A stretch of DNA of 64,000 bases from Salegentibacter salinarum. GTDB lineage: Bacteria > Bacteroidota > Bacteroidia > Flavobacteriales > Flavobacteriaceae. The position numbers and the translations under genes are program-made. The stretch's first letter is position 1; every line of letters starts with the position of its first letter. Location of the stretch: assembly GCF_900168115.1 (NCBI RefSeq), contig NZ_FUZC01000007.1, forward strand, positions 62,001-126,000. The letters run 5' to 3'. Below, piece by piece: positions 44,745-54,036 of this stretch. The notes under the pieces are model-generated. The model was not told where the DNA came from and did no database searches. It was given only the letters and a program-made list of their open reading frames with translations.

Positions 44745-45230
44745 ATGAAAAAAAAATATAAGGTTAAGGTGAATAATTCATTTGAATTTGAATTTACCAA
44801 AGACCAGATTACCGCTTTAGATACGCAGGAAATTGCCACTAAGCATTACCACCTATTAAAAGAAAATCGCAGTTTTAAGGCTGAGGTTCTTACCGAAAAT
44901 TTTCTTCAACGCAAGTACGATATCAAGATCAATTCTAACACTTATAAAGTAGCTATTTCCAATGAGCTGGATTTACTTATTGAAGAGATGGGGCTTTCCC
45001 TGGGAACCGCGCAAATGATCAATGATATAAAAGCACCAATGCCGGGACTTATCCTGGAGGTAAATGTGGAAGAAGGTGCAGAGGTCAAGGAAGGTGATTA
45101 TTTGCTGGTTCTGGAAGCTATGAAAATGGAAAATACGCTTACCGCGCCCAGAGACGGAGTGGTAAAATCGGTTTCAGTGAAAACAGGGCAAACCGTGGAG
45201 AAGAACCAGTTGTTAATTGAAATGGAATAA
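44745..45230 (+). CDS. Biotin carboxyl carrier protein of acyl-CoA carboxylase
   Basis: The 161-residue protein has an N-terminal part of about 80 residues, a Pro-containing linker, and a C-terminal biotinyl domain with LVLEAMKMENTL, whose Lys carries biotin. It is the carrier subunit that moves carboxybiotin between the two catalytic subunits encoded just downstream. The N-terminal half resembles the tail of a fused biotin carboxylase found in other phyla, consistent with a split acetyl/propionyl-CoA carboxylase. The start at 44745 leads with KKKYKVKVN, as usual in Flavobacteria. Confidence 0.93.
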   Translation: MKKKYKVKVNNSFEFEFTKDQITALDTQEIATKHYHLLKENRSFKAEVLTENFLQRKYDIKINSNTYKVAISNELDLLIEEMGLSLGTAQMINDIKAPMPGLILEVNVEEGAEVKEGDYLLVLEAMKMENTLTAPRDGVVKSVSVKTGQTVEKNQLLIEME

Positions 45231-45286
45231 TTCCGTGAGCAAATTGCATTAGGCAATTATCATGGAATCAAAATTTATAAAAAATA

Positions 45287-46729
45287 ATGAAGAAAATATT
45301 AGTAGCCAATAGGGGAGAGATTGCTTTGCGGGTGATGAAAACCATTCAAAAAATGGGAATCAAAACCGTAGCCGTTTTTTCTAAAGCCGATAGGAATGCG
45401 CCCCACGTAAAATTTGCTGATGAAGCGGTTTGCATTGGGGAAGCGCCTTCCAACGAGTCTTATCTAAAAGGCGATAAAATTATTGAAGTAGCCAAAGAAC
45501 TTGGTGTTGACGGGATTCATCCCGGATACGGATTTTTAAGTGAAAATGCCGTATTTACTGAAAATGTTGAAAAAAACGGAATTACCTGGATTGGTCCTGG
45601 ATCTAAGGCTATAAAGATTATGGGTAGTAAACTTGCCGCGAAAGATGCGGTTAAAGATTACGATATCCAAATGGTTCCCGGAATTGACGAAGCGATTACC
45701 GATCCCGAAAAGGCGAAGAAAATCGCTAAAGAGATCGGTTTTCCTATTTTGATTAAAGCCTCTGCCGGTGGCGGTGGTAAAGGAATGCGTATTGTTGAAA
45801 AGGAAAAAGATTTGGAAGACCAAATGAAGCGTGCTATCAGTGAAGCCGAATCGGCTTTTGGCGATGGTTCGGTTTTTATCGAGAAGTATGTTTCTTCACC
45901 AAGACATATTGAAATTCAGGTTTTAGCCGATGCACATGGTAATTATATCCATCTTTTTGAACGGGAATGCAGCGTGCAGCGCAGGCATCAAAAAGTGGTA
46001 GAGGAAGCACCATCTGTAGTTTTAGATTCTAAACTTCGGAAACAAATGGGAAAAGCCGCTGTAAAAGTGGCAAAAGCCTGTGATTATGTAGGCGCCGGAA
46101 CGGTGGAATTTCTATTCGATGAAAATCAGAATTTCTATTTTCTGGAAATGAACACCCGCTTACAGGTAGAGCATCCCGTAACGGAATATATTACCGGGGT
46201 AGACCTTGTAGAACAGCAAATTAAAATTGCAAGAGGAGAAAAGTTGAGATTACTTCAGGAAGATCTTAAAATAACAGGCCACGCAGTAGAACTTCGGGTT
46301 TATGCCGAAGATCCTCTGGACAATTTTATGCCTAGCGTGGGGATTTTAGAAAAATATACTATTCCTAAGGGTGAGAATATTCGGGTTGATAACGGATTTG
46401 AGGAAGGGATGGAAGTTCCCATTTATTACGACCCGATGCTGGCAAAATTAATTACTTACGGAAAAACCCGTGAAGAAGCGATTCAGTTAATGCTGAAAGC
46501 TATAAAACAGTATGAAGTGGAGGGTGTAATGACCACGCTTCCTTTCGGTAAATTTGTTTTTGAGCACGAGGCTTTTAGAAGCGGAAATTTTGATACTCAT
46601 TTTGTAAAGAATTATTATTCCGCAGAAAAACTTGAAAATGAAATTGAAGAAGAGGCAAAATTAGCTGCTATTGTAGCTTTAAAACAATATCTCAAAGATC
46701 AGCAGGAGTTGAGGTTACCAGCAAACTAA
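45287..46729 (+). CDS. Acyl-CoA carboxylase biotin carboxylase subunit
   Basis: The 480-residue ATP-grasp enzyme begins [16 protein letters not shown]. It has the [10 protein letters not shown] motif, the ATP loop [13 protein letters not shown] and the biotin-carboxylase signature [20 protein letters not shown]. It makes carboxybiotin from bicarbonate and ATP. It lies between the BCCP gene (56 bp) and the carboxyltransferase gene (29 bp), forming a three-gene operon. Acetyl- or propionyl-CoA substrate preference cannot be set from the sequence, but this arrangement is usually propionyl-CoA carboxylase in the phylum. Confidence 0.96.
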   Translation: MKKILVANRGEIALRVMKTIQKMGIKTVAVFSKADRNAPHVKFADEAVCIGEAPSNESYLKGDKIIEVAKELGVDGIHPGYGFLSENAVFTENVEKNGITWIGPGSKAIKIMGSKLAAKDAVKDYDIQMVPGIDEAITDPEKAKKIAKEIGFPILIKASAGGGGKGMRIVEKEKDLEDQMKRAISEAESAFGDGSVFIEKYVSSPRHIEIQVLADAHGNYIHLFERECSVQRRHQKVVEEAPSVVLDSKLRKQMGKAAVKVAKACDYVGAGTVEFLFDENQNFYFLEMNTRLQVEHPVTEYITGVDLVEQQIKIARGEKLRLLQEDLKITGHAVELRVYAEDPLDNFMPSVGILEKYTIPKGENIRVDNGFEEGMEVPIYYDPMLAKLITYGKTREEAIQLMLKAIKQYEVEGVMTTLPFGKFVFEHEAFRSGNFDTHFVKNYYSAEKLENEIEEEAKLAAIVALKQYLKDQQELRLPAN

Positions 46730-46758
46730 ATCTAGATTATCGAGTAAAAAATAAATTG

Positions 46759-48300
46759 ATGAGTCATAATATAGAAAAATTAAACGATAAAATTAAGCAG
46801 GCACATCTTGGTGGCGGCGAAAAACGCATAGCGAAGCAGCACGAAAAGAAGAAACTTACCGCCCGGGAACGTGTAGATTATTTACTGGACGAAGGTTCTT
46901 TTGAAGAAATAGGCATTTTGGTAACTCACAGAACCACCGGTTTTGGAATGGAAGATCAAAAAATTCCTGGTGACGGGGTGGTAACTGGATACGGGACAAT
47001 TAACGGAAAACTCGTTTACTTATTCGCGCAGGATTTTACTGTATTTGGTGGTTCACTTTCAGAAACCCACGCCGAGAAAATTTGTAAAGTTATGGACCTT
47101 GCCGTGAAAGTTGGTGCGCCAATGATTGGACTTAACGATTCGGGTGGAGCGAGAATCCAGGAAGGCGTAAAATCGCTTGGCGGTTACGCCGATATTTTTC
47201 ATAGAAATGTAAAAGCTTCCGGGGTAATTCCGCAGATATCTGCGATAATGGGTCCTTGCGCCGGCGGGGCGGTTTACTCGCCTGCGATGACTGATTTCAC
47301 ACTTATGGTCCAGGATACCAGTTATATGTTTGTAACCGGTCCAAACGTAGTAAAAACGGTAACCAACGAAGAGGTAACTTCAGAAGAATTAGGTGGTGCT
47401 TCAACGCACGCAACAAAATCCGGCGTCACGCATATTACTTCTTTTAATGATATCGCCTGCCTTGAAGATATTAAGAAACTGGTAGTCTATATGCCCCAGA
47501 ACAACAAAAAAGCACCCGAAAAATTGCCATATGAATTAGGCGATGAAGTCAGAAATGAGCTTGACAGTATAGTTCCCGATAGTTCTAATAAACCGTACGA
47601 TATGCACGAGGTTATTAAGGGAATAATTGATGAAGATTCTTTCTTCGAAATTCATAAAGATTACGCCGATAATATTATTGTAGGTTTTGCGCGTTTAGGC
47701 GGAAGAAGCATTGGGATTGTTGCCAACCAACCAATGAGCCTTGCCGGGGTTTTAGATGTAGATTCGTCTAAAAAAGCGGCTCGATTCACTCGTTTTTGCG
47801 ACTGTTTTAATATTCCGCTGCTGGTGTTGGTAGATGTTCCAGGCTTTTTACCAGGAACCGACCAGGAATGGAATGGAATTATTCTGAATGGCGCAAAATT
47901 GCTTTACGCCCTTAGTGAAGCCACAGTGCCAAAAGTTACAGTGATTACTCGAAAAGCTTATGGTGGAGCTTACGATGTAATGAATTCCAAACATATTGGC
48001 GCCGATCTTAATTTTGCCTGGCCTACAGCCGAAATTGCAGTAATGGGGGCCAAAGGAGCCAGTGAAATTATTTTTAGAAGAGAAATTCAGGCAGCAGATG
48101 ATAGCGAAGCAAAACTAGCCGAAAAAGAAGCTGAATATGCTGAAACCTTCGCTAATCCTTTTGAAGCAGCTCAACGTGGATTTATTGATGAGGTAATTAT
48201 GCCACGTGACACCCGAAGAAAATTATTAAAAGGCTTTAGTATGTTAGAAAATAAAGAAGTGCTAAGACCCAAGCGAAAGCACGGAAATATTCCATTATAG
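46759..48300 (+). CDS. Acyl-CoA carboxylase carboxyltransferase subunit beta
   Basis: The 513-residue protein has two crotonase-like halves. [22 protein letters not shown] starts the first, with [19 protein letters not shown] and [16 protein letters not shown] as the oxyanion region. The second half has [19 protein letters not shown], then [13 protein letters not shown] and [16 protein letters not shown]. It transfers carboxyl to propionyl- or acetyl-CoA. The ATG at 46759 is preferred over the TTG one codon upstream. It is the last gene of the operon, 125 bp before an XRE-type regulator. Confidence 0.95.
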   Translation: MSHNIEKLNDKIKQAHLGGGEKRIAKQHEKKKLTARERVDYLLDEGSFEEIGILVTHRTTGFGMEDQKIPGDGVVTGYGTINGKLVYLFAQDFTVFGGSLSETHAEKICKVMDLAVKVGAPMIGLNDSGGARIQEGVKSLGGYADIFHRNVKASGVIPQISAIMGPCAGGAVYSPAMTDFTLMVQDTSYMFVTGPNVVKTVTNEEVTSEELGGASTHATKSGVTHITSFNDIACLEDIKKLVVYMPQNNKKAPEKLPYELGDEVRNELDSIVPDSSNKPYDMHEVIKGIIDEDSFFEIHKDYADNIIVGFARLGGRSIGIVANQPMSLAGVLDVDSSKKAARFTRFCDCFNIPLLVLVDVPGFLPGTDQEWNGIILNGAKLLYALSEATVPKVTVITRKAYGGAYDVMNSKHIGADLNFAWPTAEIAVMGAKGASEIIFRREIQAADDSEAKLAEKEAEYAETFANPFEAAQRGFIDEVIMPRDTRRKLLKGFSMLENKEVLRPKRKHGNIPL

Positions 48301-48425
48301 ATTATTTACAGTTTAAATCCCATTTTTACTAGGTCTGACAGATTTGACGTAAATATGTCGTAAGGCTGTCGCAAGATTTTTTTACAACTCACTGTAGGTT
48401 TGCTGAAACATACAAATTTATAATT

Positions 48426-49025
48426 ATGGAGAACAATGAATTAGCAAACAGGGTCCTTGAATTAAGGAATAGAAAGGGATTTTCGCAAGAATTTTTAGCG
48501 GAAGAATCTGGAGTTAGTCTTAGAACCATTCAGCGAGTGGAAAATGGAGAAACCCAGCCCAGAGGAGATACTTTACAGCGAATAGCAAAAGGACTTGGTG
48601 TGACATCTGAAGAGCTTATTGACTGGAAGTTAGAAAAAAACAATTCTTACCTGACCCAACTGAATAGTTCAGCAATAAGTTTTCTTTTCTTTCCATTTTT
48701 AGGTATTCTTATTCCATTGGTGATGTGGATATCTAAGAAAAATGAAATTCATAATATAAATAAAACAAGCAAAGAAATATTGAATTTTGAGATTACTTGG
48801 TGTCTTCTTCTCTCCTTTTGTTTTATTATATATATTGGGAGTAATTTTTATCGAGTGAAAAGTGCCTCAGAAATATCCCCTTCTTTATTACTAAATCCCG
48901 CATTTCTTTGGTTAAGTGTTTGTTTTTTATATTTACTTAATTTAGTTCTTATACTTTTTAATTCATCTAGGTTAAAATCAGGTAAAGAAGCTTTATATTA
49001 TATCAGAATACCTTTTTTGAAATAA
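48426..49025 (+). CDS. Membrane-linked XRE family regulator
   Basis: The 199-residue protein has an N-terminal helix-turn-helix of about 60 residues (LRNRKGFSQEFLAEESGVSL and RTIQRVENGETQPRGDTL). Three membrane helices follow (about 78-100, 120-140, 155-180). This HTH-plus-membrane layout suggests a membrane-tethered repressor that responds to envelope state. Target genes are unknown; it is monocistronic between the carboxylase operon and a dehydrogenase gene 28 bp downstream on the same strand, and these last two might be co-transcribed. The DNA-binding part is confident, the membrane role inferred. Confidence 0.85.
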   Translation: MENNELANRVLELRNRKGFSQEFLAEESGVSLRTIQRVENGETQPRGDTLQRIAKGLGVTSEELIDWKLEKNNSYLTQLNSSAISFLFFPFLGILIPLVMWISKKNEIHNINKTSKEILNFEITWCLLLSFCFIIYIGSNFYRVKSASEISPSLLLNPAFLWLSVCFLYLLNLVLILFNSSRLKSGKEALYYIRIPFLK

Positions 49026-49053
49026 TTTTCAAGAATTTTAAGTCAAAAATAAA

Positions 49054-49956
49054 ATGCAAAAATTCAATAAAATTATTTGTGTAGATCACACGAAACTGGA
49101 AGACTGGGCTATAGAGGAACTTCAAGAATACAGCGAGTCTAAAGTTGAGGTTTACAGAGAAAGTCCGGATTCTGAAAAGGAACTTTTAGAACGAATTGGC
49201 GAAGCTGAAGCTGTAATAGTTTCCTGGAAAACCCAAATTCCAGAAAGTGTTATTAAGGAATGTGGGAATCTTAAATATATCGGGATGGCTTGCAGCCTGT
49301 ATGATGATGAATCAGCAAACGTAGCGGTAGATTTTGCAAGGGATCAGGGAATTACAGTAAAAGGGATTTTTGATTATGGAGATCCCGGAGTTATAGAGTT
49401 TATCGTTTCAGAATTAATTGGTTTACTTCATGGTTTTGGCAAACACCAATGGCGAGAAATGCCTGTAGAACTTACCGATAAAAAGATTGGAATTATAGGT
49501 TTGGGCACAACAGGTCAAATGCTAGCAGAAGCTTTACTGCCGCTTGGAGCCGATCTTTATTATTTCAGTAGAAGCAGAAAAAAAGAATGGGAAACAAAAG
49601 AAGTCAAATATTTAAACCTGAAAGAATTGCTGAAAATTACCGAAATTATTTCACTTCATCTTCCGAAGAACACCAAATTATTGGGAGAAGAGGAATTTAA
49701 AGCTTTTGGTTCAGGAAAAATTTTAATCAATACTTCGCTTGGACTTCCGTTTGAGGAAAAAGCTTTTGTAAACTGGATAAAACCTGATGGTAATTACGCA
49801 ATTTTTGATGGTGATGGAGGAGCTTCACTTTCTGAAGAAACAAAAAAAATAAACCGGGTGACTTCTCATACAAAAAGTGCCGGTTGGAGCGCCGAAACCC
49901 AAAGGCGTTTATCTGAAAAAGTGCTGGAAAATTTGAAATCTTATTTTAAAAAATAA
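49054..49956 (+). CDS. D-isomer 2-hydroxyacid dehydrogenase family protein
   Basis: The 300-residue protein has the two-domain plan of this family. The Rossmann fingerprint is IIGLGTTGQMLAEALLPLG (about 148-166). LHLPKNTKLLGEEEF follows, then INTSLGLPFEE in place of the usual NxxRG region, so the substrate Arg is not obvious. HTKSAGWSAETQRR carries the His of the catalytic region. The missing Arg hints at an unusual substrate or a reduced activity. It lies 28 bp after the XRE gene. Function beyond family is unknown. Confidence 0.8.
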   Translation: MQKFNKIICVDHTKLEDWAIEELQEYSESKVEVYRESPDSEKELLERIGEAEAVIVSWKTQIPESVIKECGNLKYIGMACSLYDDESANVAVDFARDQGITVKGIFDYGDPGVIEFIVSELIGLLHGFGKHQWREMPVELTDKKIGIIGLGTTGQMLAEALLPLGADLYYFSRSRKKEWETKEVKYLNLKELLKITEIISLHLPKNTKLLGEEEFKAFGSGKILINTSLGLPFEEKAFVNWIKPDGNYAIFDGDGGASLSEETKKINRVTSHTKSAGWSAETQRRLSEKVLENLKSYFKK

Positions 49957-49990
49957 GTACGTCACCCTGAATTCATTTCAGGGTCTACTT
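49957..49990. repeat. Palindromic intergenic repeat, copy 2
   Basis: GTACGTCACCCTGAATTC then ATTTCAGGGTCTACTT: CCCTGAA pairs with TTTCAGGG. It matches copies at 35218 and 53001 at the TACGTCA, CTGAA and TCTA positions. It may double as a terminator of the dehydrogenase gene. Confidence 0.6.
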
Positions 49991-50026
49991 TTCTTCGACC
50001 TTGAAGGTTTTTTAAAATTTTTTCCT

Positions 50027-50070
50027 GTAACATTTGTTACTGTCTTCCTTCGTAAATTCTATTTAATTTG
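50027..50070 (+). promoter_or_regulatory. GTAAC-N4-GTTAC operator and -7 box, yeeE operon
   Basis: GTAACATTTGTTAC (50027-50040) is followed after 22 nt by TTAATTTG (50063-50070), a near-consensus -7 box. The ATG is 22 bp further on. Confidence 0.73.
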
Positions 50071-50092
50071 CACCTCATTAAAAAAATGGACT

Positions 50093-50650
50093 ATGGAATG
50101 GATTTTTGAGCCCTGGCCCTGGTATGTATCGGGTCCGCTTATAGCTTTTACAATGTTTTTGTTAATTTTTATCGGGAAGCAATTTGGCATGTCTTCTAAC
50201 CTTAGAACTATGTGCACCATGTGCGGCGCCGATTCTAAAGCCGATTTCTTTGATTTCGATTGGAAATCTCAACGCTGGAATCTTATTGTAGTTGCAGGAG
50301 CAATTATCGGTGGATTTATTGGAGCAAATTTATTGAGCGATGATCTTTCTGTAGCGATAAATCCTGATACGGTTACAATTTTGGAAGACTTAGGTTTTAA
50401 TAGTGCAGGTAAAGCATATTTACCAACCGAAATTTACAGTTGGGAAGCCGTTGGCGGAATTAAAGCGCTTATCATTCTATTGGTTGGCGGAATCTTAATT
50501 GGTTTTGGCGCTCGGTATGCCGGTGGTTGTACTTCGGGGCACGCTATTTCCGGGCTTAGTAATTTGCAGTTACCTTCTTTAATTGCTGTTACTGGATTTT
50601 TTATCGGTGGTTTGGTGATGGTGCATTTATTATTTCCGCTAATATTTTAA
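50093..50650 (+). CDS. YeeE/YedE sulfur transporter, half 1
   Basis: The 185-residue membrane protein has four or so helices and the family motif GFGARYAGGCTSGHAISG, whose Cys lines the thiosulfate path in YeeE (TsuA)-type transporters. An N-terminal Cys pair (TMCTMCGADSK) is also seen. It is one half of the usual protein; the other half is encoded 9 bp downstream. Substrate is probably thiosulfate, sulfide-like sulfur or persulfide, following the family. It is the first gene after the 50027 operator. An in-frame ATG at 50086 is also possible as a start. Confidence 0.88.
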   Translation: MEWIFEPWPWYVSGPLIAFTMFLLIFIGKQFGMSSNLRTMCTMCGADSKADFFDFDWKSQRWNLIVVAGAIIGGFIGANLLSDDLSVAINPDTVTILEDLGFNSAGKAYLPTEIYSWEAVGGIKALIILLVGGILIGFGARYAGGCTSGHAISGLSNLQLPSLIAVTGFFIGGLVMVHLLFPLIF

Positions 50651-50659
50651 ATTGAAATT

Positions 50660-51073
50660 ATGAGAAGTATAGGATATTTATTGATTGGTATATTTTTTGG
50701 AATCGTAATGTTTAAGTCTGAAGCCGCTTCGTGGTTCAGAATTTATGAAATGTTCCAGTTCCAGTCGTTTCATATGTATGGAATTATGGGGTCGGCATTG
50801 CTTTTAGGAGTTATTGGTGTTCAAATTATAAAGCGTAAAAACCTGAAATCTTTTTTTGGTGAACGTATTTCATTTATTCCAAAGGAGAAAGGTTTTAGCC
50901 GCTATATGTACGGTGGAATTATCTTTGGATTAGGTTGGGCGCTTGCCGGAGCCTGCCCGGGACCAATTTTCACCTTAATTGGTGCAGGATTTTTACCGAT
51001 TTTAATTGTATTTATTGGTTCACTTTTAGGAACATTTTTATACGGATTGCTTCGGAAAAGACTTCCGCATTAA
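50660..51073 (+). CDS. YeeE/YedE sulfur transporter, half 2 (DUF6691-like)
   Basis: The 137-residue membrane protein starts with MRSIGYLLIGIFFGIVMFKSE and contains GLGWALAGACPGPIFTLIGAG, the second-half YeeE motif with its conserved Cys. It follows half 1 by 9 bp. The two halves together equal a full YeeE/YedE transporter and probably form a heteromer in the inner membrane for sulfur-compound import. No rhodanese or TusA gene follows directly; sulfur handling is spread over other operons in the same regulon. It is followed by a convergent TRIC-type gene. Confidence 0.88.
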   Translation: MRSIGYLLIGIFFGIVMFKSEAASWFRIYEMFQFQSFHMYGIMGSALLLGVIGVQIIKRKNLKSFFGERISFIPKEKGFSRYMYGGIIFGLGWALAGACPGPIFTLIGAGFLPILIVFIGSLLGTFLYGLLRKRLPH

Positions 51074-51104
51074 AAGCAAATGCTTAATTTCTTAAGGGAG
51101 GAAA

Positions 51105-51734
51105 TCAGTTTTTGTTTTCCGAAGAAATATAGAAATAGGGGAGTGATATATGGTATTTTACAACCACGAGTCGAATTGAAATTACAATTAGCGTGGTGGT
51201 TAGGTAAATGATATCGCGGTTTACGCCAAACTCGTGCATTATTACAAAAACGAGTCCGCCAAAAATACAGGCGGTGGCGTAAATTTCTTTTCTAAAAATT
51301 ACAGGGATTTCGTTACATAGAATATCTCGAATTACCCCTCCAAAAGTACCGGTCATAGCGCCGAGTGCGACGCAAATTATAGGATCCAGACCGTTTCTAA
51401 TTCCAATTTCTACACCGGTTATGGTAAAAACACCCAAACCTATGGTATCAAATAGGAAAAGGGATTTTTTAAGATAGTTGATTTTATTTCTAAAAATAAT
51501 GGCAAGAATGGTTACCGCGCCAATCAGGTAAATATAAATGGTATTTTCCATCCAGGTTACGGGAGTGTTTCCTATCAAAGTATCGCGCAAAGTACCACCG
51601 CCAATGGCAGTTACAAAACCAATAATAAAAATGCCAAAAAGGTCAAGTCGCCGATCCATGGCAGCCAAAGCTCCAGAAATAGCAAAGGCTATGGTTCCCA
51701 GGATATCCAGTATATTGAAAAGAGTAAGTTCCAT
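51105..51734 (-). CDS. TRIC-type (UPF0126/YicG-like) cation channel family protein
   Basis: The 209-residue protein has seven helices in two similar halves. FAISGALAAMDRRLDLFGIF and TAIGGGTLRDTLIG are in the first, and TFGGVIRDILCNEIP in the second. This is the UPF0126 pattern, related to trimeric intracellular cation channels. The family passes monovalent cations, but a bacterial role is unclear; some members near amino-acid genes may transport glycine. It is monocistronic and convergent with the yeeE pair. Length is normal. Confidence 0.88.
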   Translation of the reverse strand: MELTLFNILDILGTIAFAISGALAAMDRRLDLFGIFIIGFVTAIGGGTLRDTLIGNTPVTWMENTIYIYLIGAVTILAIIFRNKINYLKKSLFLFDTIGLGVFTITGVEIGIRNGLDPIICVALGAMTGTFGGVIRDILCNEIPVIFRKEIYATACIFGGLVFVIMHEFGVNRDIIYLTTTLIVISIRLVVVKYHISLPYFYISSENKN

Positions 51735-51865
51735 ATAATAAACAAAGGTATAGTTAAATTCTGGAAGCCCTTAATTTTTATTTTCTGAATGAAATCTATA
51801 CCTTCAAATTATTTGCTAATAGGAAAACTTAATTAGGAACAGCTTAAGTTTATAACTAAAGTTAT

Positions 51866-51873
51866 TACTTTTG
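51866..51873 (+). promoter_or_regulatory. -7 box of the trxB promoter
   Basis: TACTTTTG fits TAnnTTTG and is 23 bp upstream of the trxB start. An ATAACT-AA-AGTTAT palindrome just before it (51852-51865) is close to the -7 box, unlike the GTAAC operators. Confidence 0.55.
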
Positions 51874-51896
51874 TAAGACAGAAAAACAAGATAAAA

Positions 51897-52889
51897 ATGA
51901 GCGATAAAATAGAAAGAATAAAAACCTTAATAATAGGATCTGGACCGGCAGGATATACTGCAGCAATTTACGCGGCAAGAGCCGATCTTAAACCCATTAT
52001 GTATACTGGAATGGAACCCGGCGGACAGTTAACTACAACTACTGAAGTGGATAACTTTCCCGGTTATGCCGATGGAGTAGACGGACCAAAAATGATGATG
52101 GACCTACAAAAGCAAGCCGAACGTTTTGGTACCGAAGTGAGAATGGGTATGGTAACCGAAGTCGAATTAAGCGATAAACCAGGCGGAATTCACAAAGCTT
52201 GTGTAGATAACGCAACCTGGGTTGAGGCCGAATCCATTATTATTTCTACCGGTGCCACTGCAAAATACCTTGGCTTGCCAAGTGAACAACGTTTGCGTGG
52301 CGGTGGAGTTTCAGCCTGTGCCGTTTGTGACGGATTTTTCTATAAAGGTCAGGATGTTGCTATAGTTGGGGGAGGAGACACTGCGGCTGAAGAAGCGACC
52401 TATTTAGCTAATATTTGCAGTAAAGTTACAATGTTGGTTAGAGGTGACCAGATGCGTGCATCTAAAGCAATGCAACACCGTGTAAACAGTACTAAAAATA
52501 TAGATGTTCGATTTAATACTGAAGTAGACGAGGTAATAGGTGAGCAGGTAGTAGAAGGCCTTAGAATGATAAACAATGAAACCGGCGAAAAAGAGCAAAT
52601 CGAAATCACCGGGTTGTTTATAGCTATTGGTCATAAACCAAATACCGATATTTTTAAAGGAAAATTAACGATGGATGATACCGGATATTTAATTACCGAG
52701 GGGAAATCTACTAAAACCAATATTCCTGGAGTTTTTGCTTCGGGTGATGTTCAGGATAAAATTTATCGCCAGGCGGTAACCGCAGCAGGAACCGGTTGTA
52801 TGGCCGCGTTGGATGCTGAACGTTATTTAGCCGAAATTGAAAGCGAAGAAGGAGAAGAAGTGAAAACTACAAAAAAAGTAGAAGCTTAA
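51897..52889 (+). CDS. trxB: Thioredoxin reductase
   Basis: The 330-residue flavoprotein has FAD loop IIGSGPAGYTAAIYAARA (about 12-30) and the redox motif CAVCDG (about residue 140). The NADPH loop IVGGGDTAAEEA follows, and a C-terminal FAD block (IPGVFASGDVQDKIYRQAVT). It reduces thioredoxin with NADPH in the cytosol. The last 15 residues are an acidic/lysine tail (EIESEEGEEVKTT) longer than in E. coli. It has its own promoter with a TACTTTTG -7 box, and ends in a strong terminator. Confidence 0.97.
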   Translation: MSDKIERIKTLIIGSGPAGYTAAIYAARADLKPIMYTGMEPGGQLTTTTEVDNFPGYADGVDGPKMMMDLQKQAERFGTEVRMGMVTEVELSDKPGGIHKACVDNATWVEAESIIISTGATAKYLGLPSEQRLRGGGVSACAVCDGFFYKGQDVAIVGGGDTAAEEATYLANICSKVTMLVRGDQMRASKAMQHRVNSTKNIDVRFNTEVDEVIGEQVVEGLRMINNETGEKEQIEITGLFIAIGHKPNTDIFKGKLTMDDTGYLITEGKSTKTNIPGVFASGDVQDKIYRQAVTAAGTGCMAALDAERYLAEIESEEGEEVKTTKKVEA

Positions 52890-52910
52890 TTTCTCTGAAA
52901 TTTATATTAT

Positions 52911-52947
52911 AAAACCTCACACATCTAAAGGATCTGTGAGGTTTTTT
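52911..52947. terminator. Intrinsic terminator after trxB
   Basis: AAAACCTCACA pairs with TGTGAGGTTTT (52935 onward), followed by more T. The stem core is identical to that at 33481-33515. Confidence 0.85.
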
Positions 52948-53000
52948 TATTCGGTATATTTTATTAGCGTAGTTTTTTCATAATCAGAATCCAAAGAGTT

Positions 53001-53031
53001 TAGATCCAGAAACCAGTTCAGGATGACGTTA
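53001..53031. repeat. Palindromic intergenic repeat, copy 3 (inverted)
   Basis: Read on the minus strand, TAACGTCATCCTGAACTGG then TTTCTGGATCTA matches the copies at 35218 and 49957 in the CGTCAT, CTGAA, TTTC and TCTA positions. Confidence 0.55.
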
Positions 53032-53055
53032 AATTGATAATTGGTATTATAAATA

Positions 53056-54024
53056 CTAATATTCCAGCCCAATTTCAGTTCTAACCTTATCCAGTAATGC
53101 AATTAATCGCAGACTTTTTTCAAAAGTCATTTCGGAACTTTCGGTTCTACCCTCACGTAGCATATTTTGAACGTGTTCGGCTTCAAAATTATAACCGTTG
53201 GAGTTTACTTCAAATTCTTTGATTTCCTCGCCTTCGGATGTTTGGATTATGAGGCTTGAAGGTTCATGGAATCTTGTTTTAATGGTAATTGTTGCCTTTT
53301 CAAATTGAATGATCGCGGTGGTAGGCGTCTGTTTTATAATGGAACTTCCCAGTTCTGCTTCAACTCCATTTTTATATTCAAAAATGATATCGCAGTCTTC
53401 GTCAATTCCAGTCTCATGAAAACCGGCTTTCGCCTGAATTCTTTCAGGAATGCCCAATGCACTCATCGCCATAAAAATTGGGTAGATTCCAATGTCCAGT
53501 AAGCTGCCGCCACCCAGCTTTTTGTTATAAAGTCGCTTATCTAAATCTACCGGCGCCGGAAATCCAAAATCGGCTTTTAGATTTTTAATCTTACCATATT
53601 TTTCAGATTTAATTTGTTCTATGACAAACTTGAAATGCGGTAGAAACTGTGTCCACATCGCTTCCATAAGAAAAACCTTTTCTTTTTTAGCTTTGGCTAT
53701 CATTTTTTCCACCTGCTTTTTATTCATAGCAAATGGTTTTTCACACAAAACCGCTTTTTTATGATCAAGGCAAAGAAGGGTCTGCTCGTAATGAAAAACG
53801 TGTGGTGTAGCGATATAAACCACGTCTAATTCTTCATCTTGCAACATTGCTTCGTAACTGGAAAACAATTTAGTAGCATTGTGTTCTTTTGCAAAAGTTT
53901 CAGCTTTGGTTTTAGACCTACTGGCAACAGCATAAAGTTCGGCACCTTCAACGTCTTTTAATCCGGTTGCGAATTTTCCTGCAATTTTTCCGAGGCCAAG
54001 AATACCCCATTTTATATTTTTCAT
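53056..54024 (-). CDS. Gfo/Idh/MocA family oxidoreductase
   Basis: The 322-residue protein has a Rossmann start (KWGILGLGKIAGKFATGL), the CEKPFAMNKKQ motif with the catalytic-region Lys at about 95, and a C-terminal alpha/beta sheet domain with GGGSLLDIGIYPI. It should oxidise or reduce a sugar-type substrate with NAD(P). It lies 12 bp after the sodium symporter gene on the same strand and so belongs with the PIG-L/symporter operon. The substrate is probably a sugar or cyclitol moved by that symporter, an inference from context. Confidence 0.93.
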   Translation of the reverse strand: MKNIKWGILGLGKIAGKFATGLKDVEGAELYAVASRSKTKAETFAKEHNATKLFSSYEAMLQDEELDVVYIATPHVFHYEQTLLCLDHKKAVLCEKPFAMNKKQVEKMIAKAKKEKVFLMEAMWTQFLPHFKFVIEQIKSEKYGKIKNLKADFGFPAPVDLDKRLYNKKLGGGSLLDIGIYPIFMAMSALGIPERIQAKAGFHETGIDEDCDIIFEYKNGVEAELGSSIIKQTPTTAIIQFEKATITIKTRFHEPSSLIIQTSEGEEIKEFEVNSNGYNFEAEHVQNMLREGRTESSEMTFEKSLRLIALLDKVRTEIGLEY

Positions 54025-54036
54025 TTTAAATAGAAT

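Noticed and set aside
51852-51865. ATAACT-AA-AGTTAT palindrome before trxB as a sixth regulon site
   Set aside because: The half-sites differ from GTAAC and the next -7 box is directly adjacent, not 22 nt away. It may be an unrelated operator.
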